DNA of 64,000 bases from Solibacter sp039934035. GTDB lineage: Bacteria > Acidobacteriota > Terriglobia > Bryobacterales > Bryobacteraceae. The notes under the pieces are model-generated. The model was given only the letters and a program-made list of their open reading frames with translations, had not been told where the DNA came from and did no database searches. Shown in pieces: positions 9,664 to 18,077 of this stretch (the first letter of the stretch is position 1; each line of letters opens with the position of its first letter). Made by a program: the position numbers and the translations under genes. The stretch covers positions 62,001-126,000 of the forward strand of contig JBDTMZ010000050.1 in NCBI GenBank assembly GCA_039934035.1, in the 5' to 3' direction.

Positions 9664-10101
9664 ATGACTGCTCCGTCAAATCGCGCCGCGGTGCTGGCAC
9701 AAACCGATAGGATCTTTTACGACGGGGAGTGTGGCCTGTGCAATCGCGGGGTTCGCTTCGTGTTAAGCCGTGACCCGGGCGGAAGGGCATTCCGCTTTGC
9801 TCCCCTGCAAGGCGATACTTTCCGGAAGTCGCTGGCACCCGCTTTCACCTCCGCGCTGCCCGATAGCATGCTGGTGCAGACTCGCGATGGGCGAGTGCTG
9901 ATGCAATCGGAAGCCTGGGTGCACATCCTGGATCGCCTGGGCGGCCGTTGGCGCCTGGTGGCAGCGATGCTGCGGGTCATCCCGCGTCCCATTCGGGACG
10001 CCGTTTACGACTGGGTTGCTCGCTGGCGGCACCGGGTATTTCGTCGCCGGGCGGCCTGTCCAATTGGCGCACCAGGGGAGCGCGCGAGATTCGATCCCTA
10101 G
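9664..10101 (+). CDS. DCC-family thiol-disulfide oxidoreductase (DUF393)
   Basis: This 145-residue protein carries the family signature YDGECGLCNRG near the N-terminus with the redox pair C23 and C26, followed by the RFAPLQGDTF segment typical of the family. Members are small thioredoxin-like proteins of poorly defined function, often encoded beside HTTM membrane proteins, which is the case here: a truncated HTTM gene lies convergently and overlaps the 3' end by about 125 bp. The start ATG follows the stretch AACGAAG with only a weak ribosome-binding site. Confidence 0.85.
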   Translation: MTAPSNRAAVLAQTDRIFYDGECGLCNRGVRFVLSRDPGGRAFRFAPLQGDTFRKSLAPAFTSALPDSMLVQTRDGRVLMQSEAWVHILDRLGGRWRLVAAMLRVIPRPIRDAVYDWVARWRHRVFRRRAACPIGAPGERARFDP

Positions 10102-10663
10102 CGGGTGAGGCCCGCGCCGAGAGAGGCGTCCGCAGCGATGCCAGGGGAGCGTCCGCCGAGCCATAGTCGCGGAGCGATGCGGACCAGCGAAGAAATTCCG
10201 GCAATCGGAAGCGCGCCAACAGACCTGCCCTGCGGTTCACCAGTCGAAGACGGCCGAAGATATCGAGGGCGGCAAGCACGTCAGCACCGCGCCGGGATTG
10301 GCTCACCTGCGGATCGTACTCCACCAATACCGGCTCCGCAGCCGCGGGGACAACTCGCTGGCGGATAGACGACCAGGCTGTCGCGAGAGCGCCGGCATCC
10401 AGAAATGTCAGGTAGAGCGCCAGAATCGTCCACTGGAACATGGGCGCGTTGATGCTGTATTCCAGGGTGAGATGCAGGAACAGGCCAAGCAAGAGCACGG
10501 GGTAGCGCAGTTTGATCCAGATCAGAACGCCGAGCGAGAACTCGGCGGCCAGCGTGAACCAGGTTTGCAATTTGATCAGCGTAGGGTCGTGCAGGAACGC
10601 GGGCAGGGGAAAACGGTGGAAATCGTTCAGGCGGAATACGTAATACAGTGCGGTGGCTCTCAT
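9977..10663 (-). CDS. N-terminally truncated HTTM-domain membrane protein
   Basis: The 228-residue frame begins with what corresponds to the second half of an HTTM (vitamin-K-dependent carboxylase-like) domain: hydrophobic helices around LQTWFTLAAEFSLG and YPVLLLGLFLHLTLEY. The first several helices usual for the family are absent. After the helices, VLVEYDPQV to GRLRLVNRR resembles a degenerate DCC domain lacking the Cys pair. The ATG overlaps the stop of the upstream gene by 4 bp (ATGA), so translation may be coupled, yet the missing half suggests a remnant. The C-terminal 40 residues lie opposite the DCC gene and may be spurious. Confidence 0.5.
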   Translation of the reverse strand: MRATALYYVFRLNDFHRFPLPAFLHDPTLIKLQTWFTLAAEFSLGVLIWIKLRYPVLLLGLFLHLTLEYSINAPMFQWTILALYLTFLDAGALATAWSSIRQRVVPAAAEPVLVEYDPQVSQSRRGADVLAALDIFGRLRLVNRRAGLLARFRLPEFLRWSASLRDYGSADAPLASLRTPLSARASPARDRISRAPLVRQLDRPPGDEIPGAASEQPSRKRRPEWDAG

Positions 10664-11160
10664 TTGTCAGCGCGGTCACTGCCCTTTTGCGGGTTCACGG
10701 AACGGTACGCCGTTACAAACCGGCCCGCCAGTTCGTCCATGGAATCCATGCAGGCTCGATACACCTGCTTGGTGTCAGCGAGCACAATGGTGTCCGCCTC
10801 CCAGGTCTTGGTGGTGGTCTTCACAGTGCGGTCCCGCACTAACGTGACCGGCTGGTAGATCGCAATGTCCGCCGTGATGGCCAGTGGTCCCCGTGCGGCC
10901 CGTACGGATGTGATTCGCAACCCCACAAACTCAAGGGCCGCCGAATCGATTTCGATCCCGCCATCACGCAGTTTCTGCTCCAGACGGGTCCGCAGTGCAT
11001 CCGACGTGGCGCCTTCCTTCTCGAGTTCCGGAGCGACCGGGTCGGCCACCACATTGACCGCCTTCACCCCCCGCAGCGTAGCGCGATCCAGCGCCTCATC
11101 GCCGGCACTATGCAGAGATAGGGAGAGAACTGCCAGCAGTACGAAGACCTTCCTGTACAT
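10660..11160 (-). CDS. Hypothetical exported protein
   Basis: The protein has 166 residues with a clear signal peptide (residues 1-18, FVLLAVLSLSL core, cleavage near HSAG). The mature part is a small alpha/beta protein with no motif I recognise. It overlaps the HTTM remnant by 4 bp, so the two may be co-transcribed. It probably acts in the periplasm. No function is assigned. Confidence 0.7.
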   Translation of the reverse strand: MYRKVFVLLAVLSLSLHSAGDEALDRATLRGVKAVNVVADPVAPELEKEGATSDALRTRLEQKLRDGGIEIDSAALEFVGLRITSVRAARGPLAITADIAIYQPVTLVRDRTVKTTTKTWEADTIVLADTKQVYRACMDSMDELAGRFVTAYRSVNPQKGSDRADK

Positions 11161-11252
11161 GCCTCATCATATGATTATTAACTCCTGGCGTCGGTGGGGG
11201 AAAGCACGTGGGAGTTAAGCTCAGTTCGTCGGAAGATCAGCGTGCGAGCCAA

Positions 11253-13646
11253 CTACGGAAGGTCCACCATCCAGATTTCGGACAGACCCCTCCTCGCCAC
11301 GAAGTAGAAGTGGGAGCGGCTGGCCACCGGCGTATTGACCACACTGCTATTCAGGTTGGCGTCGGCCCGATAGAACTCCGTGACGGGCGCCGTGGTACGT
11401 CCGGAGGCGGTGTCGAGCGGTTGGCGCATGACGAGCGAGGCATCTGACGAGCCTTCGGAAAAGCGGGCGAAATAGAGCGAATGGGAGTCCGGCGACCACC
11501 ATGGGTTGACGCCGGGGCCGAGGCGAATCCACTCCGATTCGGGAATCGGCGTCGCGCCATGAAAGGGGGCGACAAAAATGGCGCCACGCTGATCGCTCTC
11601 GCGCTGGAAGGCGAGCCAGCGGTTGTCTGGGCTGAGGCACGGTGAGCCGAGTTCCTGCTCCGCCCGCATGATTTCCATGGATTTTGAGGTAGACAGATCG
11701 AGTAGGCCGACCGTGGTGGGCTTGCCCTGCGGAACGCGCCAGACCAGGAGGTAGCGGCCATCGAGGGTCCAGCCCCGGATGCGGCCTTCGGCATTGCCGG
11801 CTGGCGTGGCATCTCCGCCGGCAGCGGGGACGGTGGCGGCCGGCCATTTATCGCCGCCGCGGCCGAAAGCCACGCGTGAGCCATCGGGGCTGAAGGTGGC
11901 ATAGGCGGAATTCTGGGGACCTTGAACGATACGGCGTTCGCGCCGTGTTTTGAGGTCTATCAAAAAGACCCCCTGCCCACCCATCTTGCGGCTGATGTAG
12001 GCGAGGGAGGAATCGTCGGGGCGCACGCTGGGGAACTGCGCTTCCACCATATCCTCGGTGACGCGTTCGGGCGGCCCGTTGACCTTTCCGGCATTCATGT
12101 CGGCCGGGAGACGCCAGATCTGGTTGGTTTCGCGGAGATTGGAGAAGACCATATGTTTGCCGCGGACTGAGGCAAGCCAGTTGTCCCAGGGTCCGAGCGT
12201 CACCACGGAGGGCATGGCGTCTGCGAAGTGGGCCATGGGGATTCGCCACAGGTTGATGGCATCGCCGTAGCGGGCGTTGAAGACGATATCGTCGCCGGGC
12301 AGCCAGGCCACGATTCGAACGTTGTTGAGGTCGCCGAAACCCCGGCTGCGGAGGTTGGTCCAGAGGCTGGCGAGGGAAGAGGGGGCGGAGCCATCGAGCG
12401 GGATACTGAGGAGACTGGGGGTGTCGTCGTGGGAGGGGATGATGCCGAGAAGGCGGTTGCCATCGGGAGACCAAGACGCGGGTCGGGCGGGTTTGGGAAG
12501 CAGCACGCGCGGCTCGCCGCCTTCGGTGGGGCGCAGTAGCAGCTTGCCATCGAACACGTAGGCCAACCACTTGCCATTGGGCGAGGGAAGCAGGCCCACC
12601 ACGCCCAAGTCTGGGACGGCGAGGCGGGGTTCGCCGCCGAGGACGGGGACCTCGTAGAAGCCCGCGGGCTCGCGGTTGGAATGGTAGTAGACCTTGGTGT
12701 CGTCGGCCGAGAAGACGGGTCCACGCCCCGGGGAGATGCCCGGATCGTCGGTCAGGCGAATGCCGGCGCCGCCCACCTGCTGCACCCAGAGGTCCACGCT
12801 CTGACGCCCTTCGCGGCGCGCGAGGTAGGCCACCAGCTTGCCATCGGCGGACACAGTGGGTGACCATGCGCTGCCGCCGTTGGTTACGCGAGTCAGTTTG
12901 GCGGCGGGAAGGCGGGCGGGAACCGGCGCGGCGGGCCAGTAGCGGGCGGCGGAGAATGCCGCGGCGGCGGTGACGGCAAGAAGGGCGGCGAAAGTGGTGC
13001 GGCGCGGACCGCGCACGGACGCGGCGGTCGCGGGCGGGTCGAGGAGCAGGCGGGCATCTCCGATCCAACCGAGGCGGCGCTTGAGATCGCGCGCGAGGCA
13101 GCGTTCCACCAGCGGACGGAAGCGGGCGGGGACGAGGGTAAAGTCGGGATCGGACTTGAGGACGGAGGCGAGTGTGTCGCTGACCGTGTCGCCGGGGAAG
13201 GGGTGGCGCGCGGTGAGGAGTTCGAAGAGGACTGCTCCGAAGGCCCAGATATCCGTGCGGTGATCCACTTTGCCGCCGCGCGCCTGTTCGGGGCTCATAT
13301 AGGGAGCGGTGCCCATGATGACACCGGGGAGGGAGGCGGCGATGGTGAGTGTGGGGGAATCGGCAAGGGGCGCGGCCGCGGGAGCGTGAATGGTTTCGAC
13401 GGCTTTGGCGAGTCCGAAATCGAGCAGCTTGAGCGTGCCTTCGGTAGTGACCTTGATGTTGGCTGGCTTGAGATCGCGGTGCACGATTCCCCTTTCGTGC
13501 GCGTACTCGAGGGCTTCGATCAACTGGTGGATGAGAGGGAGGGCGGCGGCGGGCGCGATCGGGCCGGCCGGGGAGGCGCCTTCGACGAGTTCCATGATGA
13601 GGGCGCTCTCTTCCACTGCCATTCCAGGCGATCTCGGTGTAGTCAC
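11253..13646 (-). pseudogene. Ser/Thr kinase with PD40-type propeller, kinase N-lobe missing
   Basis: The frame starts inside a Hanks-type kinase domain. HRDLKPAN, DFGLAK and APYMSPEQARG are intact, but the glycine-rich loop, the ATP-anchoring Lys and the alpha-C Glu are absent. A single transmembrane helix (about residues 215-240) and a TolB/PD40-like beta-propeller follow, the usual Acidobacteria layout. A TGA stop lies in frame 18 bp before the apparent GTG start, and the attL repeat begins only 46 bp upstream, so no room remains for the roughly 80 missing residues. It is probably a 5'-truncated gene whose breakpoint lies beside the tRNA; a catalytically dead product cannot be excluded. 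Confidence 0.8.
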
Positions 13647-13691
13647 CCTTGCCGGCCCGGTTCAACCGGAGGAAGCGGGGTGTAGATGGGG

Positions 13692-13742
13692 TTGGTGGAC
13701 CTGAACGGGTTCGAACCGTTGACCTCTTCCATGCCATGGAAG
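13692..13742. repeat. attL: left 51-bp direct repeat (tRNA-Ala 3' part)
   Basis: These 51 bp are identical to 34107-34157 and comprise the 3' part of the tRNA-Ala(GGC) gene from the anticodon stem to CCA, plus one flanking base. The 5' part of the tRNA is absent here. Sequences diverge immediately on both sides. This is the expected left attachment site after integration into the tRNA 3' end. Confidence 0.92.
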
Positions 13743-13753
13743 GTTAGGGGTTC

Positions 13754-13859
13754 TGCGGGAGGGGTACCTCACTGAAAAGACGCTACTTAATCGGGTCCTG
13801 ATAGCCCGCTAGTGCGGGAAAACTGCGGGATTGCGGAATTCTGCGGGAATGATGCGGGA
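13754..13859 (+). promoter_or_regulatory. Candidate integrase arm-type sites, left end
   Basis: TGCGGGA occurs at 13754, 13813, 13824, 13842 and 13853, with the variant TGCGGAA at 13832. Two pairs are spaced 11 bp apart. The same motif pair with the same 11-bp spacing is at 34051 and 34062 beside the right att site. Paired short direct repeats flanking the core site are typical of arm-binding sites of tyrosine integrases; the role here is inferred. Confidence 0.55.
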
Positions 13860-13979
13860 AGGAAACCTAACCGGCTCGGCGGGGGTTGACTCACCTTCCC
13901 GAAACCCAACCGGCCCACTTCTCCCAGGCCGCAATTCTGCCGGGGCGAGTTCGATAGCCCCGCCCACGCAGATCGCGGC

Positions 13980-15155
13980 TCAATAGAGCCCGACGTTTAT
14001 TACTTTTCCTTCTTTGGTGATTAGAACGTTGACGTGGCGCTCCTTGTAAGCGTAAATCCGCGAACCATCCGCATTCTTAATGGTGTTGACGTTTTCACCC
14101 CACAGCTTCTTGCATTGTTCCCAAGTCATGTTGACCGGATACAGGTAGACTCCGACCATACGTTTCGTCTTGGCATCGAACGCGAGTTCAAACTCGCGGT
14201 AAACGTTAGTTGGATCGCGATACGCAAAGATGTTGCTGACTATCGTCTTCTGCTGATCGTAGCCATAACGATGGCGCGCTGGCTCGCCGAGTGGAACCTT
14301 GGCTTCGTCCTCAGTCCAGGCCGTCAGCTTCTTCTCCAGGAAGCCAGCCACGTTCGTACGCATCTCGTCGGGAATTTTGCGCGGTTCGGTCGGGCTTAGG
14401 GACGTGGCTGCCGCAGCAGGCGCAGCAGGAGTGCTGGGTTGCGGCGGGACTGTTGGCTCAGGTTCGGACTTGGGTGCTGCTGGCTCAGGTTCGTAGATGC
14501 TGGTGAGGGGCTGGGTTTGTGACATGCCGAGCATCCCCCTCGCGTAGTCAATTGGGATTGCAAAATTTAGGTTCTGCCCGCCGTCGATGGTCAACACCGC
14601 AATTCCGATAACCTCACCGGTCATGTTGAAAATCGGGCCGCCCGAACTCCCGTGACTGATTGGCGCACTGATTTGGAACAGGCGATAGCCATCCATGTCA
14701 CGAATTCCGCTCACGAGTCCTTGGGACAGCGTGTTCTGTAAGCCCATTGGGCTCCCTATGGAGTAAACCGTGTTCCCAATTTCAACGCCGCTTGAACGTC
14801 CCAGCCTCACAAACGGCAGCTCAACCGCCGGTATTTTGAGGAAGGCTATGTCCTTCCGCTTGTCCACCGCAATCACTTCGACGATGTCGTAGGCGTCGCC
14901 ATTTGCCAGTTTTACGGTAGCTTGCTTTGCGTGGGCCACGACATGGTAGTTTGTCAGCAGTTTTCCATCGGCGCTTACCAGCAGGCCACTGCCGGTGCTG
15001 GCAACCTTCCCGTTGCTTCCCAAAGCTTCGATGACGACGACTGCCGGTGAAGCCTGTTTGTAGAGCGTCCCAGGTGCAAGGCCAGTTTGCGCCCATAAAC
15101 CCGACGAAGGCACGAGGAGCAGAGCGACAAATCTAATAGGATCTTTAAAAAACAT
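13980..15155 (-). CDS. Exported trypsin-like serine protease (S1C/HtrA-like, no PDZ)
   Basis: The ATG at 15155 is chosen because GGAGG lies five bases upstream; the longer frame to 15194 lacks such a site. The 391-residue protein has a signal peptide (cleavage near LWAQ), then a chymotrypsin-fold domain with the triad His71 (TNYHVV), Asp102 (RKDIAFLK) and Ser171 (GSSGGPIF). A Pro/Ala/Glu-rich linker follows at about residues 220-260, and the C-terminal 130 residues are an unassigned domain in place of a PDZ. It should act in the periplasm. It is the first gene inside attL, transcribed toward it. Its target is unknown. Confidence 0.82.
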   Translation of the reverse strand: MFFKDPIRFVALLLVPSSGLWAQTGLAPGTLYKQASPAVVVIEALGSNGKVASTGSGLLVSADGKLLTNYHVVAHAKQATVKLANGDAYDIVEVIAVDKRKDIAFLKIPAVELPFVRLGRSSGVEIGNTVYSIGSPMGLQNTLSQGLVSGIRDMDGYRLFQISAPISHGSSGGPIFNMTGEVIGIAVLTIDGGQNLNFAIPIDYARGMLGMSQTQPLTSIYEPEPAAPKSEPEPTVPPQPSTPAAPAAAATSLSPTEPRKIPDEMRTNVAGFLEKKLTAWTEDEAKVPLGEPARHRYGYDQQKTIVSNIFAYRDPTNVYREFELAFDAKTKRMVGVYLYPVNMTWEQCKKLWGENVNTIKNADGSRIYAYKERHVNVLITKEGKVINVGLY

Positions 15156-15324
15156 TTCAACCTCCGCAGTGTGTCGAACAATACACGATATCAACCATCG
15201 TCGTCAGGCGCAAACGGTTGGGACAGTGGCGGCACGGGTGTGGTCCGCTCGCGACAGATTCTCGTCATGCCAAGGACACGGTTGCCTGTGCGCGTGCTTT
15301 ACCGCCACGGTTTCCCTGACGCAT

Positions 15325-15360
15325 CGTCATCACCGTCACCTTCGTCACCATCGTCACCGG
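15325..15360 (+). repeat. 9-bp tandem repeat, four units
   Basis: Four imperfect copies of a 9-bp unit follow one another: CGTCATCAC, CGTCACCTT, CGTCACCAT and CGTCACCGG. It looks like a simple microsatellite and has no obvious role. Confidence 0.8.
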
Positions 15361-15578
15361 GGTGTCTTGCACGGATGTGACCGTGTCCGACTTGGCGAGT
15401 CCATCTTACGTCCCTGGATGGCTCATCTCCGGTGCGGTTCTCTTCTGTAGCCGTGCGAACGGAAACCCAGCAGCACTCCGGTCACGATCCAGGAAGTTTA
15501 CAATCGAAGGCTATTCTCTAGCCAGTGCCATCGGCGGCGGCAGATTGTGCCAAGTGCTCTAATAGTCATCTTGGGTGC

Positions 15579-15728
15579 CTAGGACATGAAGAAACGTGGA
15601 TACTGGCTCGACCTGTTTACCGGAACAACCTGGAAGGAATTCATGGCGGCTGGCGGCTCTGGGCCGGGCGGTCCGTCGAACACAACGTCGATATAGCTTT
15701 CGCGATTCCGATTTCTATTGTCGGCCAT
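15579..15728 (-). CDS. Possible small protein, divergent or truncated
   Basis: A 49-codon frame from the ATG at 15728 encodes YIDVVFDGPPGPE, which I recall as the opening of a family of small proteins found in phages and mobile elements; in those the following residues are usually RFVEVED-like, which is not the case here. The rest may therefore be frameshifted or replaced. No good ribosome-binding site is visible. It may be a remnant. Confidence 0.28.
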   Translation of the reverse strand: MADNRNRNRESYIDVVFDGPPGPEPPAAMNSFQVVPVNRSSQYPRFFMS

Positions 15729-15802
15729 GTTCGCTATGTTATCGCCCGAACGGTTGCGCGACCTCATGAAGCTCGGGAAGAGTGGAAGCGGCTTCACGCT
15801 AC

Positions 15803-16672
15803 TCAGTGAGACGTTCCGCGATGCGTGCCGCGCGATTTCAGCAGCCGATTTAGCCCTTGATAAATTACCAGGGAAAGCAGGACCATGCTCGCGGTTTCCG
15901 GCTCTGGGATAAACGTTCCATCCTGAAATGCGTATTGGGACCCTGAATCACTGCTGTACGTGAAGTCTGTCAAGCGCTGGCCGTTCCCATCTGACACGAT
16001 TAGGTTGCGGAGCTGCGCGACGACTGTGCCATCGGAAGAACCGCTGAACGGGTTGAGCGGTTCTACATCCATCGCCGTAGTGGAAACGGAGCCTCGGACA
16101 TGGAAGGGCACATCAAACGAGAACGTGGTAGACAAAACGGCTTGAATGAATCCACCGATGCAGAATTGAATCGCCGGTCCGACTGTCAAGTTTGCACTTA
16201 CGTTGGCGTCAAATCGCAGGCAGCTCACACCGAGATCGAATGCCAGTGTGCCGGTCCCGCTGCCGCCGGAGATCGTAATCATGTCATCGAAGCTGGCGCT
16301 GGCCTGGGCTGTTACAGGCCCGAGTCGCAGAGGCACATTGGGAAGACTGCCGAAAACACCCGAAGTAGACCGGGCGAAAGCATTGGCCGATCCGTACCGC
16401 GCACTTGCCATTGCATTCACGCTCAAGGACCCTGCAGGATCGTTAAACACCAAGCCTACGCTGACATTCGGGCCGGTGTCGGAAGTCGAGTCGCCTATTG
16501 GCGTGTACGGTGGAACGCACGGGGCGATAGGCTCAGAAGGGTCTAGGACGCAGGTATACCCTGTCCAGCTCGCTGAAACAGAACCGGCCAGAGTGCCAGC
16601 GGACGAAGAGCGCGAGAACGCGAGCCCCAGACACGTAGCCAACATGAGGGCCGAAACGAATTGGATAGACAT
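15803..16672 (-). CDS. PEP-CTERM sorted exported protein
   Basis: The protein has 289 residues: a signal peptide (cleavage near SSSAG), a Ser/Gly/Thr-rich beta-sandwich-like body without recognised catalytic motifs, and a C-terminal tripartite sorting signal, FIPEPETASM followed by a hydrophobic helix and a basic tail containing KSRGTHR. PEP-CTERM proteins are cleaved by exosortase and delivered to the surface, often to exopolysaccharide. No exosortase gene is in the window, so processing would depend on the host chromosome. The body has a few Cys residues (CVLDPSEPIAPC, near residue 41) that could form a disulfide. Function is unknown. Confidence 0.75.
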   Translation of the reverse strand: MSIQFVSALMLATCLGLAFSRSSSAGTLAGSVSASWTGYTCVLDPSEPIAPCVPPYTPIGDSTSDTGPNVSVGLVFNDPAGSLSVNAMASARYGSANAFARSTSGVFGSLPNVPLRLGPVTAQASASFDDMITISGGSGTGTLAFDLGVSCLRFDANVSANLTVGPAIQFCIGGFIQAVLSTTFSFDVPFHVRGSVSTTAMDVEPLNPFSGSSDGTVVAQLRNLIVSDGNGQRLTDFTYSSDSGSQYAFQDGTFIPEPETASMVLLSLVIYQGLNRLLKSRGTHRGTSH

Positions 16673-16796
16673 GTGATGCGCACGATATCACCTCAGATTG
16701 TCGAAATCAAATTACGGCTTCGCAGAGGAAATGACTGAACGTGGCGTTTGCTACCGCTGGCTCTCAACATCGGCAGTCGTATCCCCGCTGCGCGGT

Positions 16797-17003
16797 TCAA
16801 GGCCGATTCTTGCGCATTCTCGACCCGATACCGTGCTGCCCGGCGGGTGCCGGCTTGGGACGCCTTGCGACCGCTCTTCGCTGTAGAGGACGCCTCTCAT
16901 TCGTACAGCCCGGGCAACACTCCGCGCAGTAGTAGCCAGTATGAGCCGTCGGAACGTGAACCAAGATCGGACGGCGACCGCAGGTTGAGCAGGCGTCGCT
17001 CAT
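16797..17003 (-). CDS. Possible small zinc-ribbon protein
   Basis: A 68-codon frame starting at the ATG at 17003 encodes two Cys clusters within the first 35 residues (CSTCG and YYCAECCPGC), spaced as in a small treble-clef or zinc-ribbon protein, followed by a basic Arg/Pro-rich tail. The frame is open further upstream but that part looks non-coding. No strong ribosome-binding site is visible. It could be a DNA-binding accessory protein of the element. Confidence 0.4.
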   Translation of the reverse strand: MSDACSTCGRRPILVHVPTAHTGYYCAECCPGCTNERRPLQRRAVARRPKPAPAGQHGIGSRMRKNRP

Positions 17004-17297
17004 CCGCAACGACTGGTAGCAAGGGGCGGGCGCATCGTCTGGCACGGATTCGCTCCAAGGGACTAAGTTGCGACGCCGGAGAACACTCGCAGCACAGCAC
17101 GATTGTAGACCAATCGCCGATTCGGCAAGGCTGGCCGCCCACGGTGCGGAAACCGGCCAGCCTCGGTCTCGTGCTGGCCGGAGCGACCTTGATCGTCCTA
17201 CTCGACCGTCCCGGTCTCCTGCACCGCTAGCCCTGGATTGGAAGTGGGTGCCAAGTGATATCGGGCTGCTCCCGAGGGCCGGAGCCACCGTTAGGGT

Positions 17298-17309
17298 ACC
17301 TATAGAGTA
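17298..17309 (+). repeat. 12-bp motif ACCTATAGAGTA, copy 1
   Basis: The motif is repeated exactly at 18059-18070, where it ends 7 bp before the start codon of the HTH gene. The two copies bracket the hairpins and most of the iteron-like array. A binding site for the HTH protein is one possibility. Confidence 0.45.
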
Positions 17310-17418
17310 GATATCACTAGGACTATATAGTAGTCGTCACGCGGTTGAGTCTTGGCCTTTGAAATCAACGGCTGCCATCCGCATCTCGGCGTAGTACTAA
17401 GTACGCTGCTCAGCGTTT

Positions 17419-17490
17419 CCGGCATCTCGGGCCGGAGGGGCGGCAGGGCGGAGTAGCTTGGCCCACGGTCCGCCCCGCACTCCGCCTGCC
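17419..17490. other. Two adjacent strong hairpins
   Basis: CCGGC/GCCGG forms a small hairpin at 17419-17435. Immediately after, GGCAGGGCGGAGT (17442-17454) pairs with ACTCCGCCTGCC (17479-17490), twelve pairs with a single bulged G and a 24-base loop. No T-run follows, so it is not a standard terminator. It may be a structured RNA or a DNA element of the origin region. Confidence 0.45.
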
Positions 17491-17565
17491 CCACACCAAC
17501 GTGGCGGTTTGGGAGGCTGCCCGGTCACGTTGCTGGCAGACCTCAGGCGCACGGGATCGAGTCAG

Positions 17566-17978
17566 TCGAGGCGGCACACATTCCAAAGCACTTGGCTGGC
17601 GAGGCGATAGTCGAGGCAGGGGCGAGGCGGAGGCAGTGCCTCGATTGCCTCGAAGGTGCCTCGCATAGTGCCTCTCCTAATAAGTTCTTTATTTTCTTCT
17701 CTTACTCGCCTGCCTCGACTGTTCCGTCCTCCCGTCCCCAGATCGTGTCCAACCGTATGGAATTGCGGATCGAGACCGGCCGCCAGAGGGGCCGTGGAGC
17801 ACGTCAAAACGGCAAGGTGCCACCTATCATCCTCCCGGCTGTTACCAAGCGCTGTGGCAGGCTCCTAGAGCCAAATGGAGCAAGTTCTATGGCATGCTTG
17901 CCAGATCGAAGACGTTGAGTAACTGGCCTGTTCTCAGACAATTGGCGCGACTGGAGGAATTTAGAGATAGTCGAGGCA
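17566..17978. other. Iteron-like array, candidate replication origin
   Basis: Exact octamers TGCCTCGA occur at 17637, 17646 and 17711 and their complement TCGAGGCA at 17611 and 17971; near matches sit at 17566, 17599, 17622, 17657 and 17669. Copies left of 17630 are in one orientation and those from 17637 to 17718 in the other. An AT-rich stretch (17676-17705) lies inside the second group. Downstream is an HTH gene and a RepA-like ATPase. Iterons beside an AT-rich unwinding region upstream of replication genes is the usual layout of plasmid origins, so an oriV is inferred. Confidence 0.45.
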
Positions 17979-18058
17979 CGGCGTGCGCAGTTAGTGCAAA
18001 AGCGAGGGTATATGATTGTCTTCAGAGAGGGATTACACAGTGCAGTCCTTCCTTAGGA

Positions 18059-18070
18059 ACCTATAGAGTA
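18059..18070 (+). repeat. 12-bp motif ACCTATAGAGTA, copy 2
   Basis: This exact repeat of 17298-17309 lies just upstream of the HTH start codon at 18078, in the place expected for an autoregulatory operator. No canonical ribosome-binding site is seen between it and the ATG. Confidence 0.45.
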
Positions 18071-18077
18071 ACTAACA

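Larger units (their letters stand above)
15156..15802. other. Gap between protease and PEP-CTERM genes
   Basis: This 647-bp stretch holds no convincing full-size gene. It contains a 9-bp tandem repeat (15325-15360) and one doubtful short frame (15579-15728), both listed separately. I see no tRNA, transposase remnant or clear promoter. Confidence 0.6.
17004..18077. other. Non-coding region upstream of HTH/RepA-like operon
   Basis: No convincing gene is present in this 1.07-kb region. It contains an AT-rich patch with the palindrome ACTATATAGT near 17323, two strong hairpins (17419-17490), an array of TGCCTCGA-type motifs with an adjacent AT-rich stretch (17566-17978), and two copies of a 12-bp motif (17298 and 18059). 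Together this looks like a regulatory and possibly replication-origin region of the element. Confidence 0.5.

Noticed and set aside
11848..13737. 629-codon minus-strand frame overlapping the kinase and attL
   Set aside because: It begins within the tRNA fragment and runs in the wrong frame through the kinase/propeller gene, with low-complexity Arg/Pro sequence.
15325..15360. CGTCACC repeats as a CRISPR fragment
   Set aside because: Units are 9 bp without spacers, so it is a simple tandem repeat.
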